64,000 nucleotides of DNA, taken from assembly GCF_964340395.1 (NCBI RefSeq), contig NC_135562.1:12147543-12211542 (forward strand), given 5' to 3'. Made by a program: the position numbers and the translations under genes. The stretch comes from Glandiceps talaboti (taxonomy: Eukaryota > Hemichordata > Enteropneusta > Spengelidae). This document shows positions 1-11,036 of the stretch, piece by piece; within the stretch, counting starts at the first letter, position 1; every line of letters starts with the position of its first letter. The notes under the pieces were generated by a model. That model worked only from the letters and a program-made list of their open reading frames with translations, made no database searches and was not told the origin of the DNA.

Positions 1-658
1 GACCGTATCGTTTGGTCAGAATGTCCAGAGCGTTTTCGTAGTTGGCGTCCGTCATCGATAGTCCCTCGATCGCACGGAGCGCTTCTTCGCGTAACTGGCC
101 TTTAAGATATTGAAACTTCTGTACCGGAGTCAGGTTTGGATCGTCGCCGACGGTCGATCTAAACGAGTCGAAAAAGGTTGTCCATTTGAGAACATCGCCT
201 TCGAAGGTGGGAAGTTGTAGCTTCGGTAGCTGCGTCGTTTTCCCCCTATGTTCTGTCGTCTGTGGAGTGGGTAAGGGTTTCGTGGTTGTAAACTTGTTCA
301 AAAGTCTCTCCCGTTTCAAAATCTGCATTCTGCTTTCATGTAGATAATCGTCTGCTTCCACTATGAGGTCCATGAGTTCGTCTTGGGTTGCTGATCCAAG
401 AATATCTTCGTCTAATCGCTGCATATAGTCAACTTTCATGTGTAGACTATTTATGATCCCTTGTAGTTCTAACAGTTTGTCGTTTTTCGTATCTTCGGAT
501 TCGCTGGACTCGATGTCCTCTACCGCTTTGTCTGCCATCGTGAGTAGCTTCAAAGTTTGTCCCCTGTGAGCGGCCCTGAATGTCTTCAACGATGCGGCGT
601 TACCACCAGATACGGGCTGGCCCTGACGTTCGAGTCGTGGTGGTGTGTCGTGATCCAT
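1..658 (-). CDS. BEL/Pao retrotransposon Gag, N-terminal part (runs off the window edge)
   Basis: Reading the minus strand from an ATG at 658, the frame stays open for about 219 codons to the window edge. The N-terminal half is charged and looks coiled-coil. At roughly residues 160-219 it carries a block beginning LPKLQLPTFEGD, followed by a W-x-x-F-F-D-x-F segment and L-K-G-Q-L-R-E-E-A. This is the signature of the DUF1759 Gag region of BEL/Pao (Pao-type) retrotransposons, which form particles and bind the element RNA. A primer-binding site and an LTR-like edge lie directly upstream (670-697), as expected for the 5' end of such an element. Protease, reverse transcriptase and integrase would lie beyond position 1 and cannot be seen. 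No frameshift occurs in the visible part, so the copy may be young. The family call is firm; activity is unknown. Confidence 0.85.
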   Translation of the reverse strand, partial: MDHDTPPRLERQGQPVSGGNAASLKTFRAAHRGQTLKLLTMADKAVEDIESSESEDTKNDKLLELQGIINSLHMKVDYMQRLDEDILGSATQDELMDLIVEADDYLHESRMQILKRERLLNKFTTTKPLPTPQTTEHRGKTTQLPKLQLPTFEGDVLKWTTFFDSFRSTVGDDPNLTPVQKFQYLKGQLREEALRAIEGLSMTDANYENALDILTKRYG

Positions 659-669
659 GCTTAAACCTA

Positions 670-691
670 TCGAATCCTGGTCTCGGCACCA
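670..691 (-). other. Retrotransposon primer-binding site
   Basis: On the minus strand TGGTGCCGAGACCAGG begins five bases after the apparent LTR end (TGTG on the plus strand at 697). Its complement reads like a tRNA 3' end: T-loop TCGAAT, T-stem CCTGG, acceptor, discriminator A and CCA. This is the usual position of the minus-strand primer site between the 5' LTR and gag. I could not assign the tRNA identity with confidence. Confidence 0.7.
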
Positions 692-696
692 AATTA

Positions 697-1000
697 TGTG
701 GGGGTAGGTTCGTAAGAGAGTGAAGGACACACCAGACGTTACGTTAGGGTACTAGAAAGCTACTGAAGAACTTTATTCAATCATAAGTATATATCAAGAT
801 TACATGATGCGTATCGATGTGTATCTACAGGAAATGATCACATACTTTGGGAATGGTAAATAGCAACATATGTTTGGGGAATTTATGATTAATGATCAAT
901 GTTAGCACAAGAGATTGTTCAAGACTTTGAGTCTCCGACATGGTTTCCGACAATTCATTCATAAAACGATTAGATGTCTACACAACTTGTAACAGATACA
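697..1000 (-). mobile_element. Probable 5' LTR of the BEL/Pao element
   Basis: The inner edge is marked by TGTGGGGG (plus strand) next to the primer site. Reading toward gag on the minus strand, an AATAAA signal occurs at 777-772, consistent with the polyadenylation signal of an LTR. The outer boundary cannot be fixed because the 3' LTR lies outside the window; 1000 is a nominal limit. The remaining bases to about 1076 show no other feature. Confidence 0.5.
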
Positions 1001-1076
1001 ATTCAACAACGTTTTATTCATGGTATATAACAGTAATTCAGCAAAATCGTTCAAAATGTAAATTGTAATATAACAG

Positions 1077-2654
1077 TTAATCTTCATCAGAATCGGAGTA
1101 GATTACGGATGCTCTACGGCGTTTGACACTGACAGGACTTGGAGAACTTTGACTTTGAGACAAAGAGGTGTTTCCAGCGACATGAAATGTGAAATTGAAC
1201 GATCCACACCGCTAATCTGTGTGTTTGAAAACATTCCGGGTAACTGTGGGAATTGATTGACTGCGTTCTGGCTGGTTGATGGTGCTTAGGAATGTGTTGT
1301 TGCACGATCTCCGATCGGCTGCATTCGTTGGGCGTTGTTGACTTGCGGTGCGATATCGGTGGCCGTAGTCGCTGGGGGTGCGGGCCTCGGGTCAAATTTA
1401 TTTTGTATACCCGTCAAGATATCACTCATCTGCCGTTGTTGATCATCACTGGCGACAGCATACCGATTAAGACTAGCAGGATTTTTGTGGCCACTAAGTT
1501 GTGCAGCTGTGTTTGGTGGTACACCGGCATCTAGTAGTCGCTGTACACAGGCTTTTCTGGCACTATGGTTGCTTAGTTTGTCCGATAGACCAGCCGATTT
1601 GGCCATTGACTTCATTATAGTATTCAATTTGTTCACTCCAATGGGTTGATTTTTGAACCAAATACCATTCTGTAGAATAGATTTGTTGTATTCGATACCG
1701 ATATAGAATGGATAATCTTCACACTTCATTTGCTGTGGTCTCCGTTGTACAAATGCTTTGTAGATATTGACAGGACATGTGTCAGGCTTTGTTGGAGTAG
1801 CGTACGCTTTCGGGGCGAATTTGCGCGTGTTACCGGGTTCTCCCTTACGTGTTTTTGTCAGTCGCTCGTTGTACAACAAGTACTCTCCCTTTCCGTCGGT
1901 AGCGAGTTGCACGTCTCCCCATTTCATTTGCCTGTGCTCGTTACAACCACGCAGTCCGAATAACTTTGTGTTAGTAAGCCATAGTGAATTGAGAATGGCA
2001 GTTGGTGACTTCACACAGAGCTGACCAGCTTCAAGGAGTATTTTCTCATGATCTTCGGTAATCGGGTTGGATTTCAGTGGCAAATTTCCCTTCCCAGACG
2101 CTTTCAGTTGCTTACGTTTTGCTGCCAACGCTTCTCGACTCTTACCAAAGTCTTCATCGCGGATAATACTCAGCCCATAATTATAGTCGCGCAAATATCT
2201 GTCGATGGATTTTTGGTAGCTGGATATCGAATCAGGCTCGTATTCTTCGCCGTTCTTTTTTCGTATTGATAGATAAAATCTTGACAGTAGTGGGTCAAGA
2301 TCGCAAGGTGGAATTGCTTCCAACTTTCTTTTTTCTGTTGTCATAGCCTGACGCCAATCTTCAACACAGCCACTTCTCTGTTAGTCGTCATAACGGTATT
2401 TTTATTTTCTGTTCCTTCACGACAGCAACGACATCAGTGTCAGACACCGGCATATATCTTCGGCCCCCACCAGCAGACGACACCATCTCTTCACTGTTTT
2501 CCGCCTTTTTCATAGTTGCATTACATGTATTTTCCTTCTTATCCGACATCAGAATCGTGTGGCTTGGATCACCGTAATAAAATTCACTCTCAGAATGTTC
2601 AAAATAATTAAAATTAAACCAATCGTAATGTTCAGAATCCAAAATATCTTCCAT
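1077..2654 (-). pseudogene. Decayed full-length Crypton-type (DUF3504) transposase gene
   Basis: Three reading frames on the minus strand together make one Crypton/KIAA1958-like protein. The N-terminal piece (from 2654) ends in MPVSDTDVVAVVKEQ, a typical family N-terminus. It shifts frame in an A-rich run near 2400 into NTVMTTNREVAVLK, then shifts again near 2360 to DWRQAMTTEK and the long core frame. After the core's stop at 1286 another frame reads FNFTFHVAGN and ends in KRRRASVIYSDSDED with a stop at 1077-1079. This is a basic stretch plus acidic tail like those of relatives. At least three frameshifts, and a stop near 1205, mean the full protein is not made, although the recombinase core remains open. 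Unrecognised short introns are the alternative to frameshifts. Confidence 0.65.
1286..2344 (-). CDS. Tyrosine recombinase core, Crypton / DUF3504 family
   Basis: This 352-codon open frame has the full catalytic set of tyrosine recombinases: Arg132 in FGLRGCNEHRQMKWGD, His260-x-x-Arg263 in NHSARK, His286 in LSGHKNP and the nucleophile Tyr295 in LNRYA. The nine-residue His-to-Tyr spacing is canonical. The phrase GLRG-x-x-E-H-R followed by K-W-G-D is characteristic of DUF3504 proteins, the Crypton-derived family that includes vertebrate KIAA1958, QRICH1 and ZMYM proteins. Cryptons cut and rejoin DNA through a circular intermediate with this enzyme alone. The N-terminal SAM-like helices lie around residues 10-60. 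The first Met is probably internal to the ancestral protein because family sequence continues upstream in shifted frames. No terminal inverted repeats are expected for Cryptons and none were seen. Confidence 0.85.
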   Translation of the reverse strand: MTTEKRKLEAIPPCDLDPLLSRFYLSIRKKNGEEYEPDSISSYQKSIDRYLRDYNYGLSIIRDEDFGKSREALAAKRKQLKASGKGNLPLKSNPITEDHEKILLEAGQLCVKSPTAILNSLWLTNTKLFGLRGCNEHRQMKWGDVQLATDGKGEYLLYNERLTKTRKGEPGNTRKFAPKAYATPTKPDTCPVNIYKAFVQRRPQQMKCEDYPFYIGIEYNKSILQNGIWFKNQPIGVNKLNTIMKSMAKSAGLSDKLSNHSARKACVQRLLDAGVPPNTAAQLSGHKNPASLNRYAVASDDQQRQMSDILTGIQNKFDPRPAPPATTATDIAPQVNNAQRMQPIGDRATTHS

Positions 2655-3059
2655 ATAATAATATTACATGTACAGTGTAGTGGTCGCCGGCAATGTTTAC
2701 AAACATAAAGTAGTTCGAAAGGTTGTTTACTCATTTGCATAAAGAACAGTGAAAATACCTTTTAATTTGCATAGTTATTTGATAGGTAAGGCACTAATTT
2801 GCATAGTTATTTGATACCCCAGAACTTGCGATGGTCGAGAAAAATAGTGAAATACATTATGAACCAACAAAAATTTTTTCAAAAAGTGTGTAACAACAGG
2901 AAAGACACGTATGTGCATTTAAAAAAATGCATTTATTTGCTTATTTTCATCAGGAATTGGTTTTACTTTTGGATCTATTTTATCTCAATTTATCTCATTT
3001 GCATAGCCACCAGTGAAAATACCGGTTTTATTTTTGACTGAACACAAACGTACACAATG
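2655..3059. other. Non-coding spacer with a short direct repeat
   Basis: No credible gene. The phrase ATTTGCATAGTTATTTGATA occurs twice, near 2767 and 2793, in an A/T-rich stretch that contains several ATTTGCAT octamers. Nothing else was recognised. Confidence 0.5.
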
Positions 3060-4200
3060 GTACATATGTAATAATGACCAAATAAGAATGAAATAAGAAT
3101 GAAATAATGGTTAAATAAGAATGAAATAATGGTTAAATAAGAATGAAATAATGACCAAATAAGAATGAAATAAGAATGAAATAATGACCAAATAAGAATA
3201 AAATAAGAATGAAATAATGACCAAATAAGAATGAAATAAGAATGAAATAATGGTTAAATAAGAATGAAATCATGACCAAATAAGAATGAAATAAGAATGA
3301 AATAATGGTTAAATAAGAATGGAAGAATGAAATAATGGTTAAATAAGAATGAAATAATGAACAAATAAGAATGGAATAAGAATGAAATAATGGTTAAATA
3401 AGAATGGAATAAGAATGAAATCATGACCAAATAAGAATGAAATAAGAATGAAATAATGGTTAAATAAGAATGAAATAATGGTTAAATAAGAATGAAATAA
3501 TGACCAAATAAGAATGAAATAAGAATGAAATAATGACCAAATAAGAATAAAATAAGAATGAAATAATGACCAAATAAGAATGAAATAAGAATGAAATAAT
3601 GGTTAAATAAGAATGAAATAATGACCAAATAAGAATGGAATAAGAATGAAATAATGGCCAAATAAGAATGAAATAATGACCAAATAAGAATGAAATAAGA
3701 ACGAAATAATGGTTAAATAAGAATGAAATAATGACCAAATAAGAATGGAATAAGAATGAAATAATGGCCAAATAAGAATGGAATAATGGTCATATAATAA
3801 TGGCATAAGAATGAAATAACCAAATAAGAATAAAATAATGACATAATAGTCAAATAAAATAATGTCATAAGAATGAAACAACCAAATAAGAATGAAATAA
3901 TGACCAAATAAGAATGAAATAATCATCAAATAATAATGGCATAAGAATGAAATGACATAATAGTCGAGTCAAATAAAATAATGCCATAAGAATGAAATAA
4001 TAACCAAATAAGAATAGAATAATGACCAAATAAGAATAGAATAATGACCAAATAATAGAATAATGACCAAATAAGAATAGAATAATGACCATATATATAA
4101 TAATAAAATAATGATGAAATAATAATAACATAATGATGATGAAATAACAATGATAGAATGATGAAATAAGAAATAATGCCACTGAATGATAAAATCATAT
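3060..4200. repeat. A/T-rich satellite built from AATAAGAATGAAATAATGACC-like units
   Basis: About 1.14 kb alternates a few words (AATAAGAATGAA, ATAATGACCA, ATAATGGTTA) in tandem mosaics of roughly 10-25 bp, becoming more degenerate after 3,800. The long minus-strand reading frames here (HYFILIW, LFHSYL motifs) are translations of the repeat and are not genes. Confidence 0.9.
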
Positions 4201-5204
4201 TGAAATAAAGGTAACACCTAACTTTGGCGGGGATCTCACCCCATACTGTCACAGAGGTCGCAGAGCCTACAGAGCTTAGACCCTACATCAGACCCAGAGA
4301 GGTTACTTAAAAGATATTGTCCAAATAAACCATTTCGTAAAGTTTAAAGCTATCCTGATGACCTTTTCATCATGTACGAGTTAAAACGCCAATGTATGAA
4401 GATGTACACGAACGGCCCGTTCGAAATATTCCTGATCAACTTGACTTTATCACGGTTACTACAAAAGATTTTGTAGTAATCATGACTTTATCGATCAGAG
4501 CTGGGACTGCGCCCTCAGCCAATTTTTTTTTTATTACAAAAAACATATCTAGTATACCCCACAAGTATCTGTTTATTTGCTGGTTTATTTTAATACTTAT
4601 TTTTTTTTGTCCCCATAAGCTATACTCATCGTTCGTTTGTTTGTTCATTTGTCATTGATTTAATAGTTTATTTATTTGTTTTGTTTTGTTTTTTCTTTTG
4701 TTTAATTGTCACGGTTCCTGGGTCCCCTGTGGTTAAACAAGACAGAGTTTGACTCGCAGTGATACATTAAAAAAAAGTGTTCGGTCTTGCCATCATGCTG
4801 GACGACAGTGAGGATTAATATCATAACTAGGCAAAGCCCATAAGCTCGCGCAGGGTAGATTCATTTGTGACCGGCTGCCTGGGCCAGGGTTGATACACTT
4901 GATTTGGGTCATTTTCCAGGGGTATTGACCATCAAAATTTATTTTATTGAATGACAACTAATTCTCTGACATGGACGAGAAGTAAAGCAAGTCAACACTC
5001 TATGCAGTTGTTGGTTTCAAAAACCATCATAGCCATTAGATTAATATTGTTCATTTTCAATCAGCCAACTTATCAAAGACCCTCCACCAACGTACGTTGG
5101 TCTTTGGACAATTCAACTCGATAATTTAGGAATGTTACTGTATCAACAAACATAGGAAAGTAGATATTCTTTTTAAAACATGTAAAAAAACAATTATCGA
5201 CAAT
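4201..5204. other. Unannotated spacer
   Basis: I see no gene or known element. The stretch contains T-rich tracts (4,560-4,700) and a small perfect palindrome CCAACGTACGTTGG at 5,087-5,100, inside outer arms CAAAGACC / GGTCTTTG (5,074-5,106). Confidence 0.4.
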
Positions 5205-5825
5205 ATACACTGATATGATTTTACGTAAAGGTCAGCAGCGTTTATTTTTCTTAAGGAAGCTCAATTTCTTCAAAGTTGATAAAACGATGTTAAATCTTTT
5301 TTACAGATCATTTATTGAGAGTATTTTAAGTTTTTCACTAATCTGTTGGTTTGGTAATCTGAGTGTTCAAAACAAAAACAAGCTTGGTAGAATAGTTAAT
5401 ATCTGCAGTAAAATTATTGGTGTTCAACAAACTAGCCTTAGCACACTGTACAGGAAACAAGTCCTGAACAAAGCCAATTCCATACTGAGGAATAGTCAGC
5501 ACCCCCTTTACCAAGAGTTTGACATTTTACCATCAGGACGGCGCTTTAGGGTTCCAAGGACTAGAACAAACAGAACAAAATATTCATTTATTCCAACAGC
5601 CATATCTTTTCTTAATCAAGTCAGGAATGCATAGCAGCCCATTGTTTCAATGTTTTAATGTTACTGTACCTTATTTTTAGCCGTATTTATTGTATTTATT
5701 TTAATGTATCCTGTCACAGTATTTTAATATTTTGTGTAGTTTTTTATACGTTTAACTGTCGCGCAAAGAATTGCCCATACTGGGATAATAAAGATCTATT
5801 GTATTGTATTGTATTGTATTGTAAA
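5205..5825 (+). mobile_element. 5'-truncated non-LTR retrotransposon (CR1/L2/Rex1-like), 3' end
   Basis: The frame at 5,215-5,634 (139 codons) matches the extreme C-terminus of LINE reverse-transcriptase polyproteins: KGQQRLFFLRKLNFF, then LFYRSFIESILSFSLICWFGN, CSKIIGV and LPSGRRFRVPRTRTNR. These motifs follow the polymerase thumb in CR1/L2/Rex1-type elements. Upstream of about 5,205 the similarity stops, as expected for 5' truncation during target-primed reverse transcription. The 3' end carries AATAAAG followed by tandem TATTG units (about 5,788-5,822), which would be the short-repeat tail. The final coding stop is at 5,632-5,634. The copy is dead as an autonomous element. Confidence 0.8.
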
Positions 5826-5839
5826 TATAAATGTCAAAA

Positions 5840-6260
5840 CCACACTTCCACAACCCGGAAATTAAACTGCGCTATGTCATCAGTGGTCCGTATCGCGTAC
5901 CGCCGTGCATCAAACTTCCAAATAGTGTAACAATTTCTCCTTGAGGTACAGTGATGCCTCGATACTCGTTACAATGTTACGATAATCGTGCCAACAGGCC
6001 TACTGTTACAATATTGCAATGCATGGTGATGTTATGTCGCCAATGATATACGATGATACGGTAGCGCGTGGAGAATGCACGTATTGCACGTAGTATATGG
6101 AAGGCGCATGCGTAGTCAGTGCGCGCCGCAATGCATCATTGGGAGAACCACCAAATTTCAGATATATTATAGCTCGCGTGTTTCTATCAGATTACACCGG
6201 AAGTAATAGTGGATCAATACACCTAACTGAAAGTTTCCAATAGGAACCCGGAAACTGTTG
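5840..6260. promoter_or_regulatory. CpG-rich patch with NRF1-like and ETS-like motifs
   Basis: CpG dinucleotides are much denser than in the surrounding AT-rich DNA. GCGCATGCGT at 6,104-6,113 fits the NRF1 palindrome, and ACCGGAAGT at 6,196-6,204 fits an ETS/GABP site, with further CCGGAAA words near 5,855 and 6,246. This combination is typical of animal housekeeping-type promoters. No start codon or exon could be assigned on either side, so it may also be the 5' region of a transposable element. Confidence 0.3.
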
Positions 6261-6454
6261 TCACAATAAATTATCAACTAAATTCTCTGTCAAATCACTG
6301 CACAGATAGTAACAAATAAATACCTAAGAATATTGAGGCTTTCAGAACAGTATAAATCCATATACCTGTAGGAACTACATTAAACAGCAGCAAGTAAGTA
6401 AGTGTTAGAAGTCCTGTCAAGCGTCTGCTATGATCATGATAAACAGTATTTAGG

Positions 6455-6803
6455 CTGGGATCAGAATTTACGGGGGGGGGTCTGGGGAGATATTAGGGTC
6501 CATGAAAAAATTTGAGGGTTCAAAGGGGGCCATGAAAGTGTTGATGGACCAGGTCTGAAAGGGGGGACGAAATTTTTGCACATCATTTGAACCAAATTAA
6601 ACCTCAGGAGCGGTCGTTTACATACCGAGTAAATCAAAAAACTTCTCGCAGCTTCGCCGCAATTAGTTCTACAACATTTATTCAATGCTGAGTTGGGTGA
6701 CAGCCATGCGAATGCATTTGTGTACGTGTATGCCTTCCTCTCTGTTGCTGTCTGTAACTGTGTCTGTCTCTCTTGACCTCTAGTCTCTGTCTGTCTGTTT
6801 CAA

Positions 6804-6844
<41 letters not shown>

Positions 6845-6865
6845 GCCTATGTCTGTCCCTGTCAC
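6455..6865. repeat. G-run repeat fragment related to the 51.3/53.5-kb foldback arm, plus TGTC microsatellite
   Basis: The segment 6,460-6,700 (G-runs, then CTCAGGAGCGGTCGTTTAC and a CTCGCAGCTTCGCCGCAAT block) is a diverged copy of 51,290-51,550 and of the inverse strand of 53,370-53,600. It is followed by a TGTC tetranucleotide run at about 6,785-6,845. No gene. Confidence 0.6.
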
Positions 6866-7930
6866 ACAAAAATCATAGAAAATATTGTTATATGATCTTC
6901 CGGTAAAATTGCAGGAATTGGTTTACTCAAAATGATGTATTAGGAGTACGTGGTCAGTCGGTTTTTAAAAATATGACCGACATACTTTGGTTGACAAGTA
7001 GATATGTCGGTAGTATAAATAACAACTCGGCTGTTTGTTTTTAGCAGGTAGGGTTCACAAAGTCATTCTCGTTAGTGTATGATACTATATGCACAGGTGT
7101 CATATCTGCTACTAAATATTTCATGTCTGAAGAATGCTTAGGAGAACATTGCACATCATACCACGTGACATGTAATGGTATTGCATCAAAATATCACCAA
7201 TATGGCGTGGAGACTTCCCAATGAAGTTGATACTAACGACTTCATTTCCAAACCCAGGAGAGTATAGGCTTGATGCCAACTGGCAAAATCTCTTGACAGC
7301 GTTTCATTTGTTAATATATGAAATTGTATACCAGATGTTTATAGTTATGGACAATTTAGTAACTTTGAGTGGACCGATACCATCATACATCTTATAACAT
7401 CCTATTTGATATAATGATTGATTCCTGAGCGGTAAGGGATCTCGAAATGTACCCAATCTGTACTCAACCCCTTTCCATCGTATACCTTGCCATAACGATG
7501 GCGGTCGCGGAATGGGAAGGCTTCAAACATTAACATTCCCTAAAATAACACGCCAAAATATGTATTTTCAGAAACAAATCAAAATAATATAGTATATCAT
7601 CTTCGTCGTCAAAAAGAAGAAAACGTTTCAAACTTGTCAATCACAACTGTAGAGATGATTGAAGTAAGATAAACATTTCAAAAAAGATGAGGGCAATTTA
7701 TTGACGATCAAAGCCGTGTTTTCTTGATAAATAAGAACATCGGAAAGGAAATGGAAAGTAAAACTATGCACTATTTAGATATCCCGATTATTTCCATGGG
7801 CTACTTGTAGTTTAAATATATATTTTAGTACTTTTTATATTTGACGGTTGAAGTACTAGTTATATACCCCCTTTTTGACATCAAACCAGAAGTTTAGAGT
7901 TTGGTATAATTATTCGTTATTTATTTATTT
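6866..7930. repeat. Dispersed long repeat, first segment (copy at 6.9 kb)
   Basis: This kilobase is nearly the same as 56,770-57,830. Shared runs include the block around GACAAGTAGATATGTCGG, the AACATCATACCACGTGACATG phrase, and the closing TTTGACGGTTGAAGTACTAG before a TTTA tract. More diverged copies lie at about 11.9-12.8, 13.9-14.8, 16.9-17.7 and 27.3-28.3 kb. I find no conserved reading frame among copies. Confidence 0.85.
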
Positions 7931-10730
7931 TTTTATTTTATTTATTTCCATTGTGTTTTAGTTTGTTATATTTTATTATTTGATACGTAACATTTTGGTT
8001 TTCATTTGACTTCTGGCAATTAAATATTATAATATAGAAAAAAATTAACTCGTTACAGGCAAAGTGTACAACGCCAATAATTTAAATCACGTCAAAGAGA
8101 TACTAGTATTGGTGTTTTTCAAAGTGCAGGACAAATGGCGTCGAAATCAGACTTTGGTCTATTGTGTGTGCAAAGATCAGTACGATATCACAAGAAATAT
8201 GTCACTGTCATGTTGCGTTACGTCAAAATACAATGTATCACCAATCTGTGGTCAAGTCATCCAGTAAGGTATTTACCTCGTCAAAACTTTTGAAACGACA
8301 CCTCTTGATGACAACGCTTAAAATCTTTAACTTTTGGCGGACTACATCATGCACGTACACTTATTGGTTGTAAGTGAATGGTTGATCATTGGAATGGAAT
8401 ACAAACCACTACCTGTACCTGTCCTGACAAGATCGCATATCACACACCTACTTATATATATTAATTTGACTTCTTGTATAACAACAGCGTTAATAATTCT
8501 CGACAGATAGATGTGATAGATTCATCGTAAACCATGCAAGCGAATTATCCACATTAGTTTTAACAACGTAATTTCTACTATGGATACAATTATTTCGTGT
8601 TTAAAAAACAAACGATGGAATAGATGCTTAAACCTAACAAAAATTGTGTGATTCCGATTACGCTTAATTTTAGAATAGGTGGGGTTGGTCGATTTTTTAT
8701 TTTTATCTTATTATATTTTTTTTATATGTGAGTGTCTAGTTCAGGTTTTCCATTGTTTTTCAAAATGTCTCTGTGTTGTTTACTTCTTCCTATCAGATGT
8801 ACAACCATTATAGATTTGGAGAACAGTTTTATATTGTCTTTTTAAGTTGATGGCAGTCTCCGCATCCACTATTTTTTGTGAGACTTCACAATGTTTGCGA
8901 TTTTATTGTTTGTTTCTCGAATACATAAACAAAACGTTTAGGGTCGGCAGTGAAAAGCCATGTTGTGTCGGGTAACTGGAACCAAACAATTATTTTGTTA
9001 GACCTTGACAACAAACAGAAGTCTATTTCCAGTAGACGGTAACTTCATCGAAATAATCCTCATTATGTCTCAGAGCATCGAACAATTGTGTGTTGGTCTG
9101 AGTTTATGGAAAATTGAAGTTAAAAAGAACTTTTAGGGTGGTTTCGTTCAAGGGGCAATGATAGATATACGATTTAAATATAAGGCTGTCTTAATTCACC
9201 AACTTTACGCCCGTGATGTATCCCGAGAGATCTGATTAAGCTGACTATGGGTAAATGGATGAAAATGCTGAATTGATATAAACATAAGATTGTTCTTAGT
9301 AAATATATGATGTCTATCAACTCTGTGCGTCTCATAAGAGAAAAGAAAGTGTACTGAAATGGCGTCTAAAATGAACTTTGGTCTTACAATTTTGCCAATG
9401 GCTAGGCGCTAGTTGGTGTTGCTGTAAGACTGTACATTGTACAATATAAGCGTCACAAAACGTATGAGCAGTTTTCACTTTCTCCAATCGAATTTGAACT
9501 TGCCTTAAAACCCTAACCTTAGGAATCAACTTCTCTAGCCCCATCCTTTGTAGATCTTTGTGGCATCAATGTGTCATGTACTCATATTCCCCGCACGTTT
9601 TCACATCAAAACTACAAATTACGTTACTTCTACAACAAAAGATAAGTCGACCTTACATGACCTTTGGCTCACGTGAATTTCTAAACTGAGATCAATAAAT
9701 ATGTAACTACCAGGCACTGACCAATTGCAACCCATTGTACGGCAGTGGTGTAAAAACAAATTAACCAACATACAAGGAAACCCAAAACAAGTTGGTGATA
9801 CCTGTAAGTTTACAGATCGATATGTTTAGCTTGTCGGAATTGTAACCATGACAACTTGAATAATATCAATTCAATTTTGAATCGGAAAACTACACAATTT
9901 AGAGTAACTTGTTTACAGTTGACCACGTCTAGGTACATTTATACTACGACATTTTGTCAATAAGTAACTTTATAATAATTAGTACAAATAAGAGGGTGGC
10001 TTTGTTGCCAAGTATCACAAGCATTATTGACTTTTCATGATCGATCGTATGGAAACTTCTTGTAACTTAAATCCAGCAGGCAGACGGATTTGTAGTACGT
10101 GTGATGGTTCAATGAAAACTACGTGGTGGTTTGGAGATCGACCAGAGTTATTAGTTAACACCATGGTACCAAAAGGGAATTTTAGGAAACAAGTATTTAC
10201 AGGGGAGGGCCGGACAAAAATCACACATTGTCTGTTAAGTGAAACGTGACCCCCCCCCCCCAAAAAAAAAAAAAAAACACACACTAAAAGACAGTCATGG
10301 ATACTGTTAGTGATAAGGAGAGATGGTATACTCAATAAAATGCACTTTGGCTGTAAAATACTCGTAAAAGTAAATGATGAGTGCTCATCTCACTTTTACA
10401 TCTCAAAACCCACAAAACAATTTAATTTTAATTGATTTGGTCACAAAACTACGGATTGTAAATGTGACCCTAGGCCTCCCTGAAACATTATAATGCAAAA
10501 TATGACACGCCCCCAAGAGGAGGTTATAAGACCCTCCCCCTCCCACCTCTTCGATTCCTCCCATCCTCCCTCTGTAAATACTGTATCGAATGCTCCCTTA
10601 TTACCAGTACAGATGATAGTTGAACATTAGAATGAAATGCTTGTAATTTTAAGATGACACTTCATCACACCCCAAGTTAACTTGTGTACGTATATGACCG
10701 GACTAGTTATATACTCCCTTTTTAACAACA
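7931..10730. repeat. Dispersed long repeat, second segment (copy at 8-10.7 kb)
   Basis: Starting near AACGCCAATAA (about 8,070), the sequence matches 23,810-27,120 and 28,610-30,330, and in part 57,840-58,800. Shared landmarks are CGGCAGTGAAAAGCCATGTTG, CATTATGTCTCA and GACAAGTCGACCTTACATGA. Short open frames within it are not conserved between copies, so I call no gene. A C-run followed by an A-run at 10,249-10,277 is a simple-sequence interruption. Confidence 0.8.
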
Positions 10731-10759
10731 AACCATAAGTTTAGAGTTAAATTTTTTTT

Positions 10760-10795
<36 letters not shown>

Positions 10796-11036
10796 TTCAT
10801 TTATTTATTTATTTATTTATTTATTCGTTATTTATTTATATATTTATTTATTTATTCGTTATTTATTTATTTATTTGGTTTTTTTTGTTTGTTTGTTTGT
10901 TTGTTTGTTTGTTTGTTTGTTTGTTTGTTTGTCTGTCTCTCTGTCTGTTTGTTTGTTTGTTTCTAATGTATTTTAGTTTGTTATTTCTTTGATACGTAAC
11001 CTTTTGGTTTTCTTTTTGACTTCTAGCAATTAAATA
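10731..11036. repeat. TTTA/TTTG/TCTG tetranucleotide tract
   Basis: A run of TTTA units passes into TTTG and then TCTG units (about 10,760-10,960). The same junction of microsatellite with GATACGTAACCTTTTGG follows in the copies at 12.8-13.0, 14.8-15.1 and 28.4-28.6 kb. Translations of this tract (YLFIYLFI, FVCLFVC) are not proteins. Confidence 0.9.

Noticed and set aside
3460-4252. Several overlapping minus-strand frames of about 100 codons (HYFILIW, LFHSYL repeats)
   Set aside because: They are translations of the A/T-rich satellite in every frame, without domain signal or start context.
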